This document shows, piece after piece, positions 13,283 through 21,539 of a stretch of 24,733 nucleotides of DNA. Under the pieces are notes generated by a model that saw nothing but the letters and a program-made list of their open reading frames with translations, was not told the origin of the DNA and did no database searches. The position numbers were made by a program, and so were the translations under genes. Source of the DNA: Pseudomonadota bacterium (GTDB lineage: Bacteria; Pseudomonadota; Alphaproteobacteria; Sphingomonadales; Sphingomonadaceae); contig JAEXFD010000050.1 in NCBI GenBank assembly GCA_023400405.1, positions 1 to 24,733 of the forward strand, read 5' to 3'. Every line of letters starts with the position of its first letter. The stretch's first letter is position 1.

Positions 13283-15568
13283 TCACCGCACCAGCGTGAA
13301 CTGCCCCCGCACCCCTTCGGCTTCCGCCGAAGGCGCGATCCACACGTCGAACAAGCCGGGCTCCACCGTAGGCTTGTCGTCCCGGCCGATGAACAGCAGC
13401 TGCTCGCGGCGCAACTTGAACGTCACCGTCTCGCTCGCCCCCGGCGCCAGCGCGACCTTGCGGAACGCCTTGAGCTCGCGCACCGGCCGCGTGATGCTCG
13501 CCGTGCGATCGTGGATGTAGAGCTGCACCACTTCCTCGCACGCCCGGCTGCCCCGGTTGGTCACGGTCGCCGAGACGCTGATCTCGCCATCCCACGCCAG
13601 GGTCGGCGCCACGTTCAGCCCCGCATAGGCAAGCTTGCCGTAGCTGAGCCCGTGCCCGAACGGGTACAGCGCCGAATTCGGGATGCCGCGATAATGCGCC
13701 TTGTACGGCTGGAGCGGCCCTTCAGGATTGGGACGCCCGGTCGGCTTGTGGTTGTAATAATAGGGCTGCTGCCCCGGCGAGCGCGGGAAGCTGCACGGCA
13801 GCCTTCCGGCCGGGCTGTAATCGCCGAACAGCACGTCCGCGATCGCATGGCCGCTCTCCGAACCCAGGAACCAGGTCACCAGGATCGCCGGCGCGTTCGC
13901 CACCGCCCCCGAAAGCGCCAGGGCGCGGCCGTTCTTGAGCACGACGACGATCGGCTTGCCCGTCGCCGCCACCGCTTCGGCCAGCGCCATTTGCGGCGCG
14001 GGCACCACGATCTCGGCACGCGACTTGGCCTCGCCCGACATCTCCTCGCTTTCGCCGATCGCGAGCAGCACCACATCGGCCGCCTGCGCCGCCGCGACGG
14101 CCGCCTCGATCCCGCCGGGCAGCGCTTCCTCGACCCCCGAACCGAGCGCGACGCGCACCGAAGCCGAGTCGCTCACCGCCGCGCGCACGCCGCTGGCGAG
14201 ATCGATCGCTTGTCCATTGTCGCCATAGACCACCCACGGCCCATTGAGGTCGTGCTTGCCCTCGGCGAACGGCCCGATGATCGCGATTTTCTTGCCGCGC
14301 TTGGGCAGCGGCAGCAGGTCGCCCTCGTTCTTGAGCAGCACGATCGACTTGCGGCCCGCTTCGCGCGACAGCGCCAGCGCCGGCTTGGTGCGCGAGCGCG
14401 CCTTTTCGCGCTTCAGGTCGATGCGCCGGAACGGATCGTCGAACAGCCCCAGCCGCGCCTTCATCGCCAGCACGCGACGCACCGATTCGTCCACTCGCGC
14501 GATCGGCACTTCGCCCTTGGCGACCAGATCCGGCAAGTGATCGCGGTAGAAGCCCGAGCTCATGCTCATGTCCACGCCCGCCAGGAAGGCGATCTTGGTC
14601 GCCTCGCGCGCATCGGCCGCGAAGCCGCCTTCGATCATTTCCATGTCGCCGGTATAATCGGACACGACGAATCCCTCGAATCCCCACTCCCCGCGCAACA
14701 GCGTGCGCATCAGCCATTCGTTGCCGGTCGAGGGCACGCCCGCAATCTCGTTGAACGAGGCCATGGCGGAAAGCGCGCCCGCCTGGAACGCCGCCTCGAA
14801 CGGCGGCAAATAGACTTCGCGCAGCGTTCGCTCCGAAATGTCGACGCTGTTATAGTCGAGCCCCGCCTCGGCGGCGCCATAGGCGGCGAAATGCTTGGCA
14901 CAAGCCAGCATCGCGTCATTGTCCTTCAGGTCCTTGCCCTGGAAGCCCTTCACCCGCGCCGCCGCGATCAGCCGGCCGAGCAGCACGTCCTCGCCCGCGC
15001 CTTCCATCGTCCGGCCCCAGCGCTGGTCGCGCGCGATGTCCACCATCGGCGCGAAGGTCCAGTCGATCCCGGCCGCCGCCGCCTCATAGGCCGCCATCCG
15101 CGCGGTCCGCTCGGCCAGGTCGGGTTCGAACGAGGCCGCCTCCGCCACCGGCACCGGGAAGATCGTGCGGTGGCCGTGGATCACGTCGGCGGCGAAGAGC
15201 AGCGGGATCTTCAGCCGTGCCTCGGTCATCGCCACAATCTGCAGCCGGCGCGCCGCCTCGGCGCCATTGCCGTTGAACACGCCGGTCAGCCGCATCTTGG
15301 CGACGTCGCCCAGCTGCTCCTCGAAGCTCGGCCCATTGCTCGGCGGATTGAGCGCGGTCGCGATGCCGCCGCCCCAGGCACAGGGCAGCAGGGTCAACTG
15401 CCCCGCCTTTTCCTCCACCGTCATCTGCTGGACCAGCGAATCGACGAAAGCCGGCACCGGCAGCTTCGCCATCGCCTGCAGCATCGCCCGCGCCGGGCTC
15501 GCGACCCAAGCCGCCAGCGCGCCCGCTCCCATCAGCGCCGCACGCCGCGAAATCCTGGTGTCGATCAT
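13283..15568 (-). CDS. GH3 family beta-glucosidase, secreted by a Tat-type signal (BglX-like)
   Basis: The 761-residue glycoside hydrolase family 3 enzyme carries an N-terminal twin-arginine signal (SRRAALMGAG, cleavage near ARA at about residue 28). The catalytic TIM-barrel domain has KHFAAYG (near 212), the nucleophile Asp304 in FVVSDYTG, and KGxP-type substrate-binding segments. The second alpha/beta domain holds GESEEMSGEA, the acid/base loop region of BglX-like enzymes, and a fibronectin-III-like C-terminal domain closes the protein. It removes terminal beta-linked glucose from oligosaccharides in the periplasm. The start ATG 15568 follows AGGGAGAGAGA. A sigma-70-like promoter overlapped by a LacI-type operator lies upstream, and the gene is divergent from lacI. 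In this locus it would finish the products of the GH144 enzyme. Confidence 0.94.
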   Translation of the reverse strand: MIDTRISRRAALMGAGALAAWVASPARAMLQAMAKLPVPAFVDSLVQQMTVEEKAGQLTLLPCAWGGGIATALNPPSNGPSFEEQLGDVAKMRLTGVFNGNGAEAARRLQIVAMTEARLKIPLLFAADVIHGHRTIFPVPVAEAASFEPDLAERTARMAAYEAAAAGIDWTFAPMVDIARDQRWGRTMEGAGEDVLLGRLIAAARVKGFQGKDLKDNDAMLACAKHFAAYGAAEAGLDYNSVDISERTLREVYLPPFEAAFQAGALSAMASFNEIAGVPSTGNEWLMRTLLRGEWGFEGFVVSDYTGDMEMIEGGFAADAREATKIAFLAGVDMSMSSGFYRDHLPDLVAKGEVPIARVDESVRRVLAMKARLGLFDDPFRRIDLKREKARSRTKPALALSREAGRKSIVLLKNEGDLLPLPKRGKKIAIIGPFAEGKHDLNGPWVVYGDNGQAIDLASGVRAAVSDSASVRVALGSGVEEALPGGIEAAVAAAQAADVVLLAIGESEEMSGEAKSRAEIVVPAPQMALAEAVAATGKPIVVVLKNGRALALSGAVANAPAILVTWFLGSESGHAIADVLFGDYSPAGRLPCSFPRSPGQQPYYYNHKPTGRPNPEGPLQPYKAHYRGIPNSALYPFGHGLSYGKLAYAGLNVAPTLAWDGEISVSATVTNRGSRACEEVVQLYIHDRTASITRPVRELKAFRKVALAPGASETVTFKLRREQLLFIGRDDKPTVEPGLFDVWIAPSAEAEGVRGQFTLVR

Positions 15569-15650
15569 CTCGTCTCTCTCCCTGCGCGCCCGGAGTCACC
15601 GAACGCATTGATCGGCCGCCTGCGCAACTTTTGTGCTTGCCGCCCGCTTC

Positions 15651-15664
15651 CGTAACCGGTTACA
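15651..15664. promoter_or_regulatory. LacI-family operator between GH3 and lacI (CGTAACCGGTTACA)
   Basis: The inner 12 bases GTAACCGGTTAC are a perfect palindrome with the central CG typical of LacI-family sites. It overlaps the end of the candidate GH3 -10 element, so binding would block GH3 expression and may also limit lacI. The same site occurs at 16793 and 21360. Confidence 0.85.
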
Positions 15665-15690
15665 TAACGTGCGTCAGGCGGCTATTGCAA
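15662..15690 (-). promoter_or_regulatory. Candidate sigma-70 promoter of the GH3 gene
   Basis: On the minus strand TTGCAA (15690-15685) is separated by exactly 17 bases from TTATGT (15667-15662). The LacI-type operator covers the end of the -10 element and the start site region, the classical repressor position. Confidence 0.6.
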
Positions 15691-15734
15691 TCGCCGATCG
15701 GCTCTGGAACGCAGGAAAACATGCGCAGGCCGCG

Positions 15735-15742
15735 AGGAAGGA
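15735..15742 (+). promoter_or_regulatory. Ribosome binding site supporting the TTG start of lacI
   Basis: AGGAAGGA ends 6 bases before TTG 15749. The nearby ATG at 15721 is in another context: it hits a TGA after eight codons, so it cannot start the regulator. Confidence 0.8.
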
Positions 15743-15748
15743 ACTGAA

Positions 15749-16762
15749 TTGGGCGAGGCCACGATCCGCGATGTCGCGCGCCGCGCCGAAGTATCGGTCG
15801 CCTCGGTCTCGCGCGTGCTCAACGGGCTCGCCCATGTCAGCGGCGAAACGCGCAACCGCGTGCTCAAGGCGGCGTCGGAGCTCGGCTATGTCCCCCATGC
15901 CGGCGCGCGCTCGCTCAGCCTCGCCCGCGCCCATGCCGTCGGCGTCGTGCTGCCGGACCTGCACGGGGAATTCTTCTCGGAATGCGTGCGCGGCATGGAC
16001 AGGGAGGCAAGCCGGCGCGGCTATGTCCTGCTCCTCTCCAACATGCATGACGATGGCGATCAGGCCGCGGCGGCGCTGCGCGCGATGCGCGGGCGAGTCG
16101 ACGGGCTGCTGATCATGGCGCCGCACATCGCGCTCGATACGCTCGCGGCGGCGATCCCCCAGGCGTTGCCTGCCGTGCTGATCAACGGCCATGGCGACAT
16201 TCCCGGCCGCCCGGCGCTGCGCGTCGACAATCGCGCCGGCGCCGAGGCGATGGTCGAGCATCTCGTCGCCCAGGGCTGCCGCCACATCGTCCATATCGCC
16301 GGGCCCGAGGGCAATGTCGATGCGCAGGAGCGCGCGCTCGGCTATCGCGAGGCCGTGGCGCGGCACGGCATCGCGCCGCGGATCATCGCGGGCGATTTCA
16401 ACGAAGAGGCCGGCGAGCGCGCCGCCCGCGCGATCCTGGCCAGCGATACGCTGTGCGACGGCGTGTTCGCCGCCAATGACATGATGGCCTTGGGCTGTCT
16501 CCATGCGCTGCGCGCCGCGGGCAAGCGCGTGCCGGAGGATGTCGCGATCGGCGGCTTCGACGACGTTCCCCTCGCCCGCTATCTCGCGCTCAGCACCGTC
16601 CGCGTCGATATCGCCGAAATGGGCGCGCGCGCCGTCGCCCGGCTGATCGACATGCTTGAGGGCAAGGATCAGGTCCGTGCCAACGAGGTCCATGTCCCGG
16701 CCCTGGTCGCGCGCGCCACCACGATACGCGCCGCCGCCGCTCAGGCTGCGCCCGATGCCTGA
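15749..16762 (+). CDS. LacI family transcriptional regulator of the glucan locus
   Basis: The 337-residue regulator begins with TTG. The N-terminal helix-turn-helix TIRDVARRAEVSVASVSRVLNG (about 5-26) plus the hinge helix near residue 50 (GYVPHAGARSLS) is the LacI DNA-binding domain. The periplasmic-binding-protein-like sensor follows (AHAVGVVLPDL, DGVFAANDMMALG, VPEDVAIGGFDD), for binding a small sugar. It stands between the divergent GH3 gene and the GH144 gene, and three identical or near-identical palindromes mark its likely targets. Usual behaviour would be repression relieved by a sugar ligand such as sophorose or glucose oligomers; this ligand is not shown by the sequence. A ligand-specific activator role cannot be ruled out. 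Confidence 0.93.
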   Translation: MGEATIRDVARRAEVSVASVSRVLNGLAHVSGETRNRVLKAASELGYVPHAGARSLSLARAHAVGVVLPDLHGEFFSECVRGMDREASRRGYVLLLSNMHDDGDQAAAALRAMRGRVDGLLIMAPHIALDTLAAAIPQALPAVLINGHGDIPGRPALRVDNRAGAEAMVEHLVAQGCRHIVHIAGPEGNVDAQERALGYREAVARHGIAPRIIAGDFNEEAGERAARAILASDTLCDGVFAANDMMALGCLHALRAAGKRVPEDVAIGGFDDVPLARYLALSTVRVDIAEMGARAVARLIDMLEGKDQVRANEVHVPALVARATTIRAAAAQAAPDA

Positions 16763-16792
16763 ACCGGCGCTTCCCCTTTTTTTGGCCGGCAT

Positions 16793-16806
16793 TGTAACCG
16801 GTTTCA
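16793..16806. promoter_or_regulatory. LacI-family operator upstream of the GH144 gene (TGTAACCGGTTTCA)
   Basis: 13 of 14 positions match the perfect operator at 21360-21373, with one change in the right half. It lies 118 bases before the GH144 start, leaving a long leader that also contains the short GC palindrome CCCCCC-T-GGGGGG (16828-16840). No clear promoter hexamers were identified. Confidence 0.8.
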
Positions 16807-16924
16807 GTCCCAGCCTTTCCCGGCCATCCCCCCTGGGGGGCGGTGCTGCGTGCATCGCCCCCGCCTTTTTGGCTAGGATGACCCTCCGGGGAGACGCTTC
16901 GGGGCCCCCGATGAGGAAAGACCG

Positions 16925-18349
16925 ATGATCGATCGCCGCGCATTACTCTCCGGCGCGCCGCTGGCCTTGGCGGCGAGCGCGCTGCCCGCCGCGGCCCGCC
17001 CGCGCGGCACGGCTTCGCGCAGCCTGCCGGCCTTCTACGCCGATCTCGAGCAGCGCACCTTCCGCTGGTTCTGGGAGACCGCGCGGCGCGACAACGGCCT
17101 CGTCCCCGATCGCTATCCCTCGCCTAGCTTCTGCTCGATCGCCTCGGTCGGCTTCGCCCTCACCGCCTATCCGATCGGCGTCGAGCGCGGCTGGATCACC
17201 CGCGCCGAGGCGCGCGACCTCACGCTCACCACACTGCGCTTCTTCTGGGAAGCGCCGCAGGGCCCCGAGCGCGACGGGCGGATCGGCCATAAGGGGTTCT
17301 TCTATCATTTCATCGGCATGATCGACGGTACCCGGTTCGACGAGACCGAGCTGTCGAGCGTCGACAGCAGCCTGTTGTTCATGGGGATGCTGTTCGCCGC
17401 GCAATATTTCGATCGCGCCGATGCGAAGGAGCGCGAGATCCGCGACCTCGCCCACAAACTCTATGCCCGCGCCGACTGGAACTTCTTCCGCGAAGACAGC
17501 CGCCGCGCGATCTCGATGGGCTGGCATCCCGGGCGCGGCCTGATCGAGCGCAACTGGGAAGGCTATAACGAGGGGATGCTCGTCTATCTGCTCGCTTTGG
17601 GCGCGCCCGAGCATCCGGTGCCGGCCGACAGCTGGGAGGTGTGGACCGCCCCCTATGCCGAGTGCTGGCGCGGCGAAGGGCCGACCCGCCACCTCACCTT
17701 CGCGCCGCTGTTCGGCCACCAATACAGCCATGTCTGGATCGATTTCCGCGGCATCCGCGATCGGGCGATGCGCGAAGCGGGCTTCGACTATTTCGAGAAC
17801 AGCCGCCGCGCCACCTATGCCAACCGCGCCTATTGCACCGCCAATCCGCAAGGCTGGGACGGCTGGTCGAAGGACATCTGGGGCCTCACCGCCTGTGACG
17901 GCCCCGGCGACTATCGCATCGAGGCCGACGGCAAGACCCGCCAGTTCATCGGCTATTCGGCCCGCGGCCCGCTCGGCCAGCCCGATGGCCGCGACGACGG
18001 CACCCTCGCCCCCACCGCCGCGCTCGGCGCGCTCCCCTTCGCGCCGGAGATCGTGATCCCCGCCGCCGAGGCACTGCGCCGCGAGCATGGCCCCCGGCTC
18101 TACGGCAAATACGGCTTCTACGACGCCTTCAACCCCAGCTTCCGCTTCGCCGACAAGCGCGTCGAACGCGGCTGGGTCGATCCCGTCCATGGCTGGTATG
18201 ACAGCGACTATATCGGGATCGATCAGGGCCCGATCCTGGCGATGGCCGCCAATTATCGCAGCGACTTCGTCTGGCGCCACATGCGCCGCTGCGCGCCCCT
18301 CCGCCGCGGGCTGCACCTCGCCGGCTTCACCGGCGGCTGGCTGGGCTGA
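16925..18349 (+). CDS. GH144-type (glycoamylase-like domain) secreted glucanase, probably endo-beta-1,2-glucanase
   Basis: This 474-residue protein has an N-terminal Tat-like signal (MIDRRALLSG, then an Ala-rich hydrophobic stretch to about 24). Its body has the features of the glycoamylase-like domain (Pfam PF10091/GH144): RTFRWFWETA, TLRFFWEAP, GHKGFFYHFI, ERNWEGYNEGM, GHQYSHVWIDFRG, NRAYCTANPQGW, GLTACDGPG, DDGTLAPTAALGALPFAPE and FGFY-like GKYGFYDAFNP. The fold is an (alpha/alpha)6 toroid. GH144 members whose activity is known cleave beta-1,2-glucan into sophoro-oligosaccharides, but the same domain occurs in other proteins, so the substrate remains an inference. A LacI-type operator is upstream, and the gene is convergent with the receptor. 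RBS GAGGAAAG precedes ATG 16925. Confidence 0.86.
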   Translation: MIDRRALLSGAPLALAASALPAAARPRGTASRSLPAFYADLEQRTFRWFWETARRDNGLVPDRYPSPSFCSIASVGFALTAYPIGVERGWITRAEARDLTLTTLRFFWEAPQGPERDGRIGHKGFFYHFIGMIDGTRFDETELSSVDSSLLFMGMLFAAQYFDRADAKEREIRDLAHKLYARADWNFFREDSRRAISMGWHPGRGLIERNWEGYNEGMLVYLLALGAPEHPVPADSWEVWTAPYAECWRGEGPTRHLTFAPLFGHQYSHVWIDFRGIRDRAMREAGFDYFENSRRATYANRAYCTANPQGWDGWSKDIWGLTACDGPGDYRIEADGKTRQFIGYSARGPLGQPDGRDDGTLAPTAALGALPFAPEIVIPAAEALRREHGPRLYGKYGFYDAFNPSFRFADKRVERGWVDPVHGWYDSDYIGIDQGPILAMAANYRSDFVWRHMRRCAPLRRGLHLAGFTGGWLG

Positions 18350-18356
18350 AACGAAA

Positions 18357-18378
18357 AGGGGCCGCCGAAGCGGCCCCT
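18357..18378. terminator. Bidirectional terminator between GH144 and receptor genes
   Basis: A perfect 9-bp stem AGGGGCCGC/GCGGCCCCT closed by a CGAA loop (18357-18378). On the minus strand it is followed by TTTT, a classical intrinsic terminator for the receptor gene; it can also end the convergent GH144 transcript. Confidence 0.85.
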
Positions 18379-18386
18379 CCCCGGGA

Positions 18387-21338
18387 TCAGAACTTGTAGC
18401 TCATGCGGAACTGGATGCGCCGCGGCAGCGTCAGTGTGTTCGAGCCGACATTGGTGGGCCCGAGCAGATCCGGCGGCGTCGCGCTGCGATTGATGAAGGT
18501 GTCGAAGTCCTTGAAGTTCTTGTTGTTGAACGCATTGAGGACGTCGACCGCCGCCTCGACATTGCCGGTGCCGAACACCTTGAAGTCGTGCGCGAGCGAC
18601 AGATTCACTTCGCAATAAGCGAACAGCCCCTTGATGCAGTTGGTCTGCGGATAGGCTGCCGTCAGCTTCAGCGCGCCGGTGTCGAAGCCGTTGCTGGCGT
18701 CGGTGACCTGATAGGCGGCACCGCTGCCGAGCGTGGTCAGCGTCGAGAAGCGGAAGCCGAGCGGCAGATCGACCATCCCCGACAGCACGATCCGGTGACG
18801 CTCATCGCCCGCCTTGGGCCGCCAGCCATAGGCATCCGGCGTCACGCCATCCAGGCTGAACAGGTCGCCGCCATTCTGCTCCGCCTTGGAGAGCGTATAG
18901 GCGATGTTCAGGCCCCAGCCCGAGCTCTTGGTGTAGTTCTTGTCGAGCGTGAAATAGAGCGCCTTGTAGCGGGTATCGAGACCGTCATAGCCGATCAGCA
19001 CATTGGCATAGCCATACGGGATCACCGGCGCCGTGTTGCAGCAATTGCCCTGGCCATTGTTCTGCCGCGTTGCGAACAGGTTGGTATAGCCGTTGCGGCC
19101 GCGCTGGTACGATCCCGTGACCGAGGCCTCGAAGACGCCGAAGCGCTGGCGCACGCCCAGGCTGAACTGGTCGTTGACCGGCGGCTTGGCATCGTTCTTG
19201 ACCGCGAACAGTTCGGGCAAGCCAGACCCGGCCGCACTGGCACGCAGCGCCAACAGGCCGTCACGGGTCAGGTAGGACGGGTTCCACACGATCGTCGGCT
19301 GGCCGGAACGCGGCAGCCCGTTGCGCGAGAAGCGGAACACGCCGATCGGGTTGATCGTGCGCGAAAGCTCGTCGACGGTGTTGTTGAAGTTGTTGCGGTC
19401 GTAATAGCGACCGGCGCCGCCGAAGATCACGGTCGAGCGATCGCCCTTGATGTCCCACGAAAAGCCGAAGCGCGGCGCGAAGGCGCCGGCGAACGGCTTA
19501 CGGTCATGCCCGTCGGTGATGTAGTTTTCGGGGTTGAAGTACGAAGTCGTCGGCAGCGCGCGCAGTGCCGAAGCCGCGGCCGCGGGCGTCACATAATGGT
19601 TGTTGAAGCCGTTTGTCTCATAGTCCCAGCGCACACCGAGATTGAGCTGCAGGCGGTTGGTGATGTTCCAATCGTCCTGGATGTAGAAGCCGAGCTGCGT
19701 GTTCGACGCTGCGATCCGGCCACTGCCCAGGCCCAGCCGAGCCTCGGCCGGGAAGGAGAAGTCGGTATCGTCCGCCGGATCGGCGGTGCCCGCGGTATCG
19801 ATGCGGAACGTGTAGCGCGGCTGGATATAGGCGTTGTTGTCGAACCGGATGTCGGTCACTTCGACGCGGCCGCCGAACTTGATCGCATGGCCTTCGAAGC
19901 CGGTGAAGGTGAAGTCGTCGCGGATCGTATAGCTCTGCTGCGTCTCGTGCCGCGTCGAATCCTTGCCGCCGTACAGGATCACGCCGGCATATTCATAGGA
20001 CGGCAGATTCGGGTTCAGCGAGGTCGGGTTGAACAGATAGTCGAGATAGCTCGCATTGAACTCGTTGCTGAAGCTGTCGCCGTTATACGCCCATTTGAAG
20101 AGGTAGGTATCGACCTTGTTGATCTTGTTCTCGGCATTCTCGTACGAGGTGGTGCCGCCAAACCCTTGAATGTCGGTTTCTTCGCGGCGGCTGAACGAAA
20201 GGTCGAAGGTCTGGCGGTCGTCCGGCGTGAGGGTCAGCTTGCCGAAATAGAAGTCGCCGCGGAACGGGCTGACGAACGCGCCTTCGAAATCGCTCAGGCG
20301 GCGGCCCGAATATTGCTCGAACTGCTGAATGGCCGCGGGCGAGCCCGTGCTGTCCACGTTGAACGCGCGGTCCTGATCGTTGCCCTCATAGGCAGCGAAG
20401 AAGAACAGCTTGTCCTTGATGATCGGGCCGCCCAGCGAAGTGCCATATTGCTTGCGCTTGAAGGCGGGCTCCGGCCGGTTGTTCGCCTTGTCGAGATAGG
20501 CTTTCTCGGTCAGCCCCTTGTCGGTGTACTGGCCGAAGGATTCTCCGTGGAACTCGTTGGTGCCAGACTTGGTGATCGCCGTGACGATCGCTGCGCCGGC
20601 CTGCTCATATTCGGCTTTGTAGTTCTGGGTGAGGACGCGGAATTCCTGCACCGCGAGCTGGCCGAACGGATTGCCTCGGCTGTTCTGCTGGCCGGCAATA
20701 CCGCCCTCGCGAACCTGGTTCTTCAGGCTCACGCCGTCGATGAACACATTGACCTGGCTCGCCGTCGAGGCGCCCGAGGTGAAGCCCTTGTCGGTCTCGC
20801 TGTCATTGTAGCGCACGCCCGGCGCCAGCGCGACGAAGGACAGGAAGTTTCGGTCGGTCTGCGGCAACCGCTCGATCTGCGTGGTCGAGACGTTGGTCGC
20901 GACTTCGCTGGTCCGCGTCTCGTTCAGCCGCAATCCAGTGACGACGATCTCGGAGCCCTCGACCGGCTGATCGGCGCTCGCCGTCGCGGCGGCGCCGATC
21001 GTCAGGTCGAGGCTCGCCGACTGGCCGACCGCGACGGTGACGCGCTGGTTGACCGTGTCCGTGCCCGCGGTGGCGATGATTTCATATTCGCCCGGGCGCA
21101 GGCCGTTCAGCGTGTACGCGCCGTCCTCGGCCGAGGTTGCGCGCCAGGTCTGGTTGGTGCCGGTGTTGCGCGCGGTGACCTGCGCGCCGGCGACGGGCGC
21201 GCCATCGGCGCCGCGGACCTGGCCGCTCACGCGGCTGGTCGTCACCTGCGCCGAAGCCGGCGCGGGCAGGATGACGGCACCGCTGGCGAGCATCGTCGCC
21301 GCGGCCAGAGATGCACGAATCACTTTGGAATCAATCAC
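18387..21338 (-). CDS. TonB-dependent outer-membrane receptor with N-terminal carboxypeptidase-regulatory domain (Oar-like)
   Basis: The 983-residue outer-membrane protein has a Sec signal (about 1-30, ending SAQ). A carboxypeptidase-regulatory-like domain follows (about 36-115: SGQVRGADGAPVAGAQV, GAYTLNGLRPGEYEI). Then comes a plug with a TonB-box-like EIVVTGLR (near 130) and IDGVSLKNQVREGG (near 197). The rest is a long beta-barrel ending in the aromatic residue signature YKF that Bam recognises. Start is GTG at 21338 with AGGGGAGGA just upstream. It would take up oligosaccharides released outside the cell by energy from TonB. No SusD-like partner gene is present, as is normal in Proteobacteria. 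Control by the LacI-type operator 22 bases upstream of the start ties it to the GH3 and GH144 genes. Confidence 0.92.
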   Translation of the reverse strand: MIDSKVIRASLAAATMLASGAVILPAPASAQVTTSRVSGQVRGADGAPVAGAQVTARNTGTNQTWRATSAEDGAYTLNGLRPGEYEIIATAGTDTVNQRVTVAVGQSASLDLTIGAAATASADQPVEGSEIVVTGLRLNETRTSEVATNVSTTQIERLPQTDRNFLSFVALAPGVRYNDSETDKGFTSGASTASQVNVFIDGVSLKNQVREGGIAGQQNSRGNPFGQLAVQEFRVLTQNYKAEYEQAGAAIVTAITKSGTNEFHGESFGQYTDKGLTEKAYLDKANNRPEPAFKRKQYGTSLGGPIIKDKLFFFAAYEGNDQDRAFNVDSTGSPAAIQQFEQYSGRRLSDFEGAFVSPFRGDFYFGKLTLTPDDRQTFDLSFSRREETDIQGFGGTTSYENAENKINKVDTYLFKWAYNGDSFSNEFNASYLDYLFNPTSLNPNLPSYEYAGVILYGGKDSTRHETQQSYTIRDDFTFTGFEGHAIKFGGRVEVTDIRFDNNAYIQPRYTFRIDTAGTADPADDTDFSFPAEARLGLGSGRIAASNTQLGFYIQDDWNITNRLQLNLGVRWDYETNGFNNHYVTPAAAASALRALPTTSYFNPENYITDGHDRKPFAGAFAPRFGFSWDIKGDRSTVIFGGAGRYYDRNNFNNTVDELSRTINPIGVFRFSRNGLPRSGQPTIVWNPSYLTRDGLLALRASAAGSGLPELFAVKNDAKPPVNDQFSLGVRQRFGVFEASVTGSYQRGRNGYTNLFATRQNNGQGNCCNTAPVIPYGYANVLIGYDGLDTRYKALYFTLDKNYTKSSGWGLNIAYTLSKAEQNGGDLFSLDGVTPDAYGWRPKAGDERHRIVLSGMVDLPLGFRFSTLTTLGSGAAYQVTDASNGFDTGALKLTAAYPQTNCIKGLFAYCEVNLSLAHDFKVFGTGNVEAAVDVLNAFNNKNFKDFDTFINRSATPPDLLGPTNVGSNTLTLPRRIQFRMSYKF

Positions 21339-21359
21339 TTCAGTCCTCCCCTGTCACCC

Positions 21360-21373
21360 TGTAACCGGTTACA
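21360..21373. promoter_or_regulatory. LacI-family operator upstream of the TonB-dependent receptor (TGTAACCGGTTACA)
   Basis: A perfect 14-bp palindrome, the best copy of three in the window. It lies 22 bases upstream of the GTG start, so it probably overlaps the transcript start of the receptor gene. Confidence 0.88.
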
Positions 21374-21539
21374 CGTCCGCTCAAGCGGCTTCTCGTTACG
21401 ATAGCGGTGGCAAAAGCGCCGATGCTCGCGGAAAGTCAATCCGGCCCATCGTGGAATTTGGACGACTGCGGCGCGGATGCCACACCCCCCAACTGCCGCC
21501 CCCTTGCGGCGCCCCGCCGCGGCTCCCCATATCCGTGCC

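Noticed and set aside
13274..15655. Long plus-strand frame antisense to the GH3 gene
   Set aside because: The product is dominated by Arg, His and Asp with no recognisable domain, while the other strand encodes a complete GH3 enzyme.
18087..21404. Very long open frame (about 1,100 codons) on the plus strand antisense to the TonB-dependent receptor
   Set aside because: Its product is an arginine/alanine/valine-rich sequence without domains, typical of antisense frames in high-GC DNA. The minus-strand frame gives a textbook receptor with signal, plug and barrel end.
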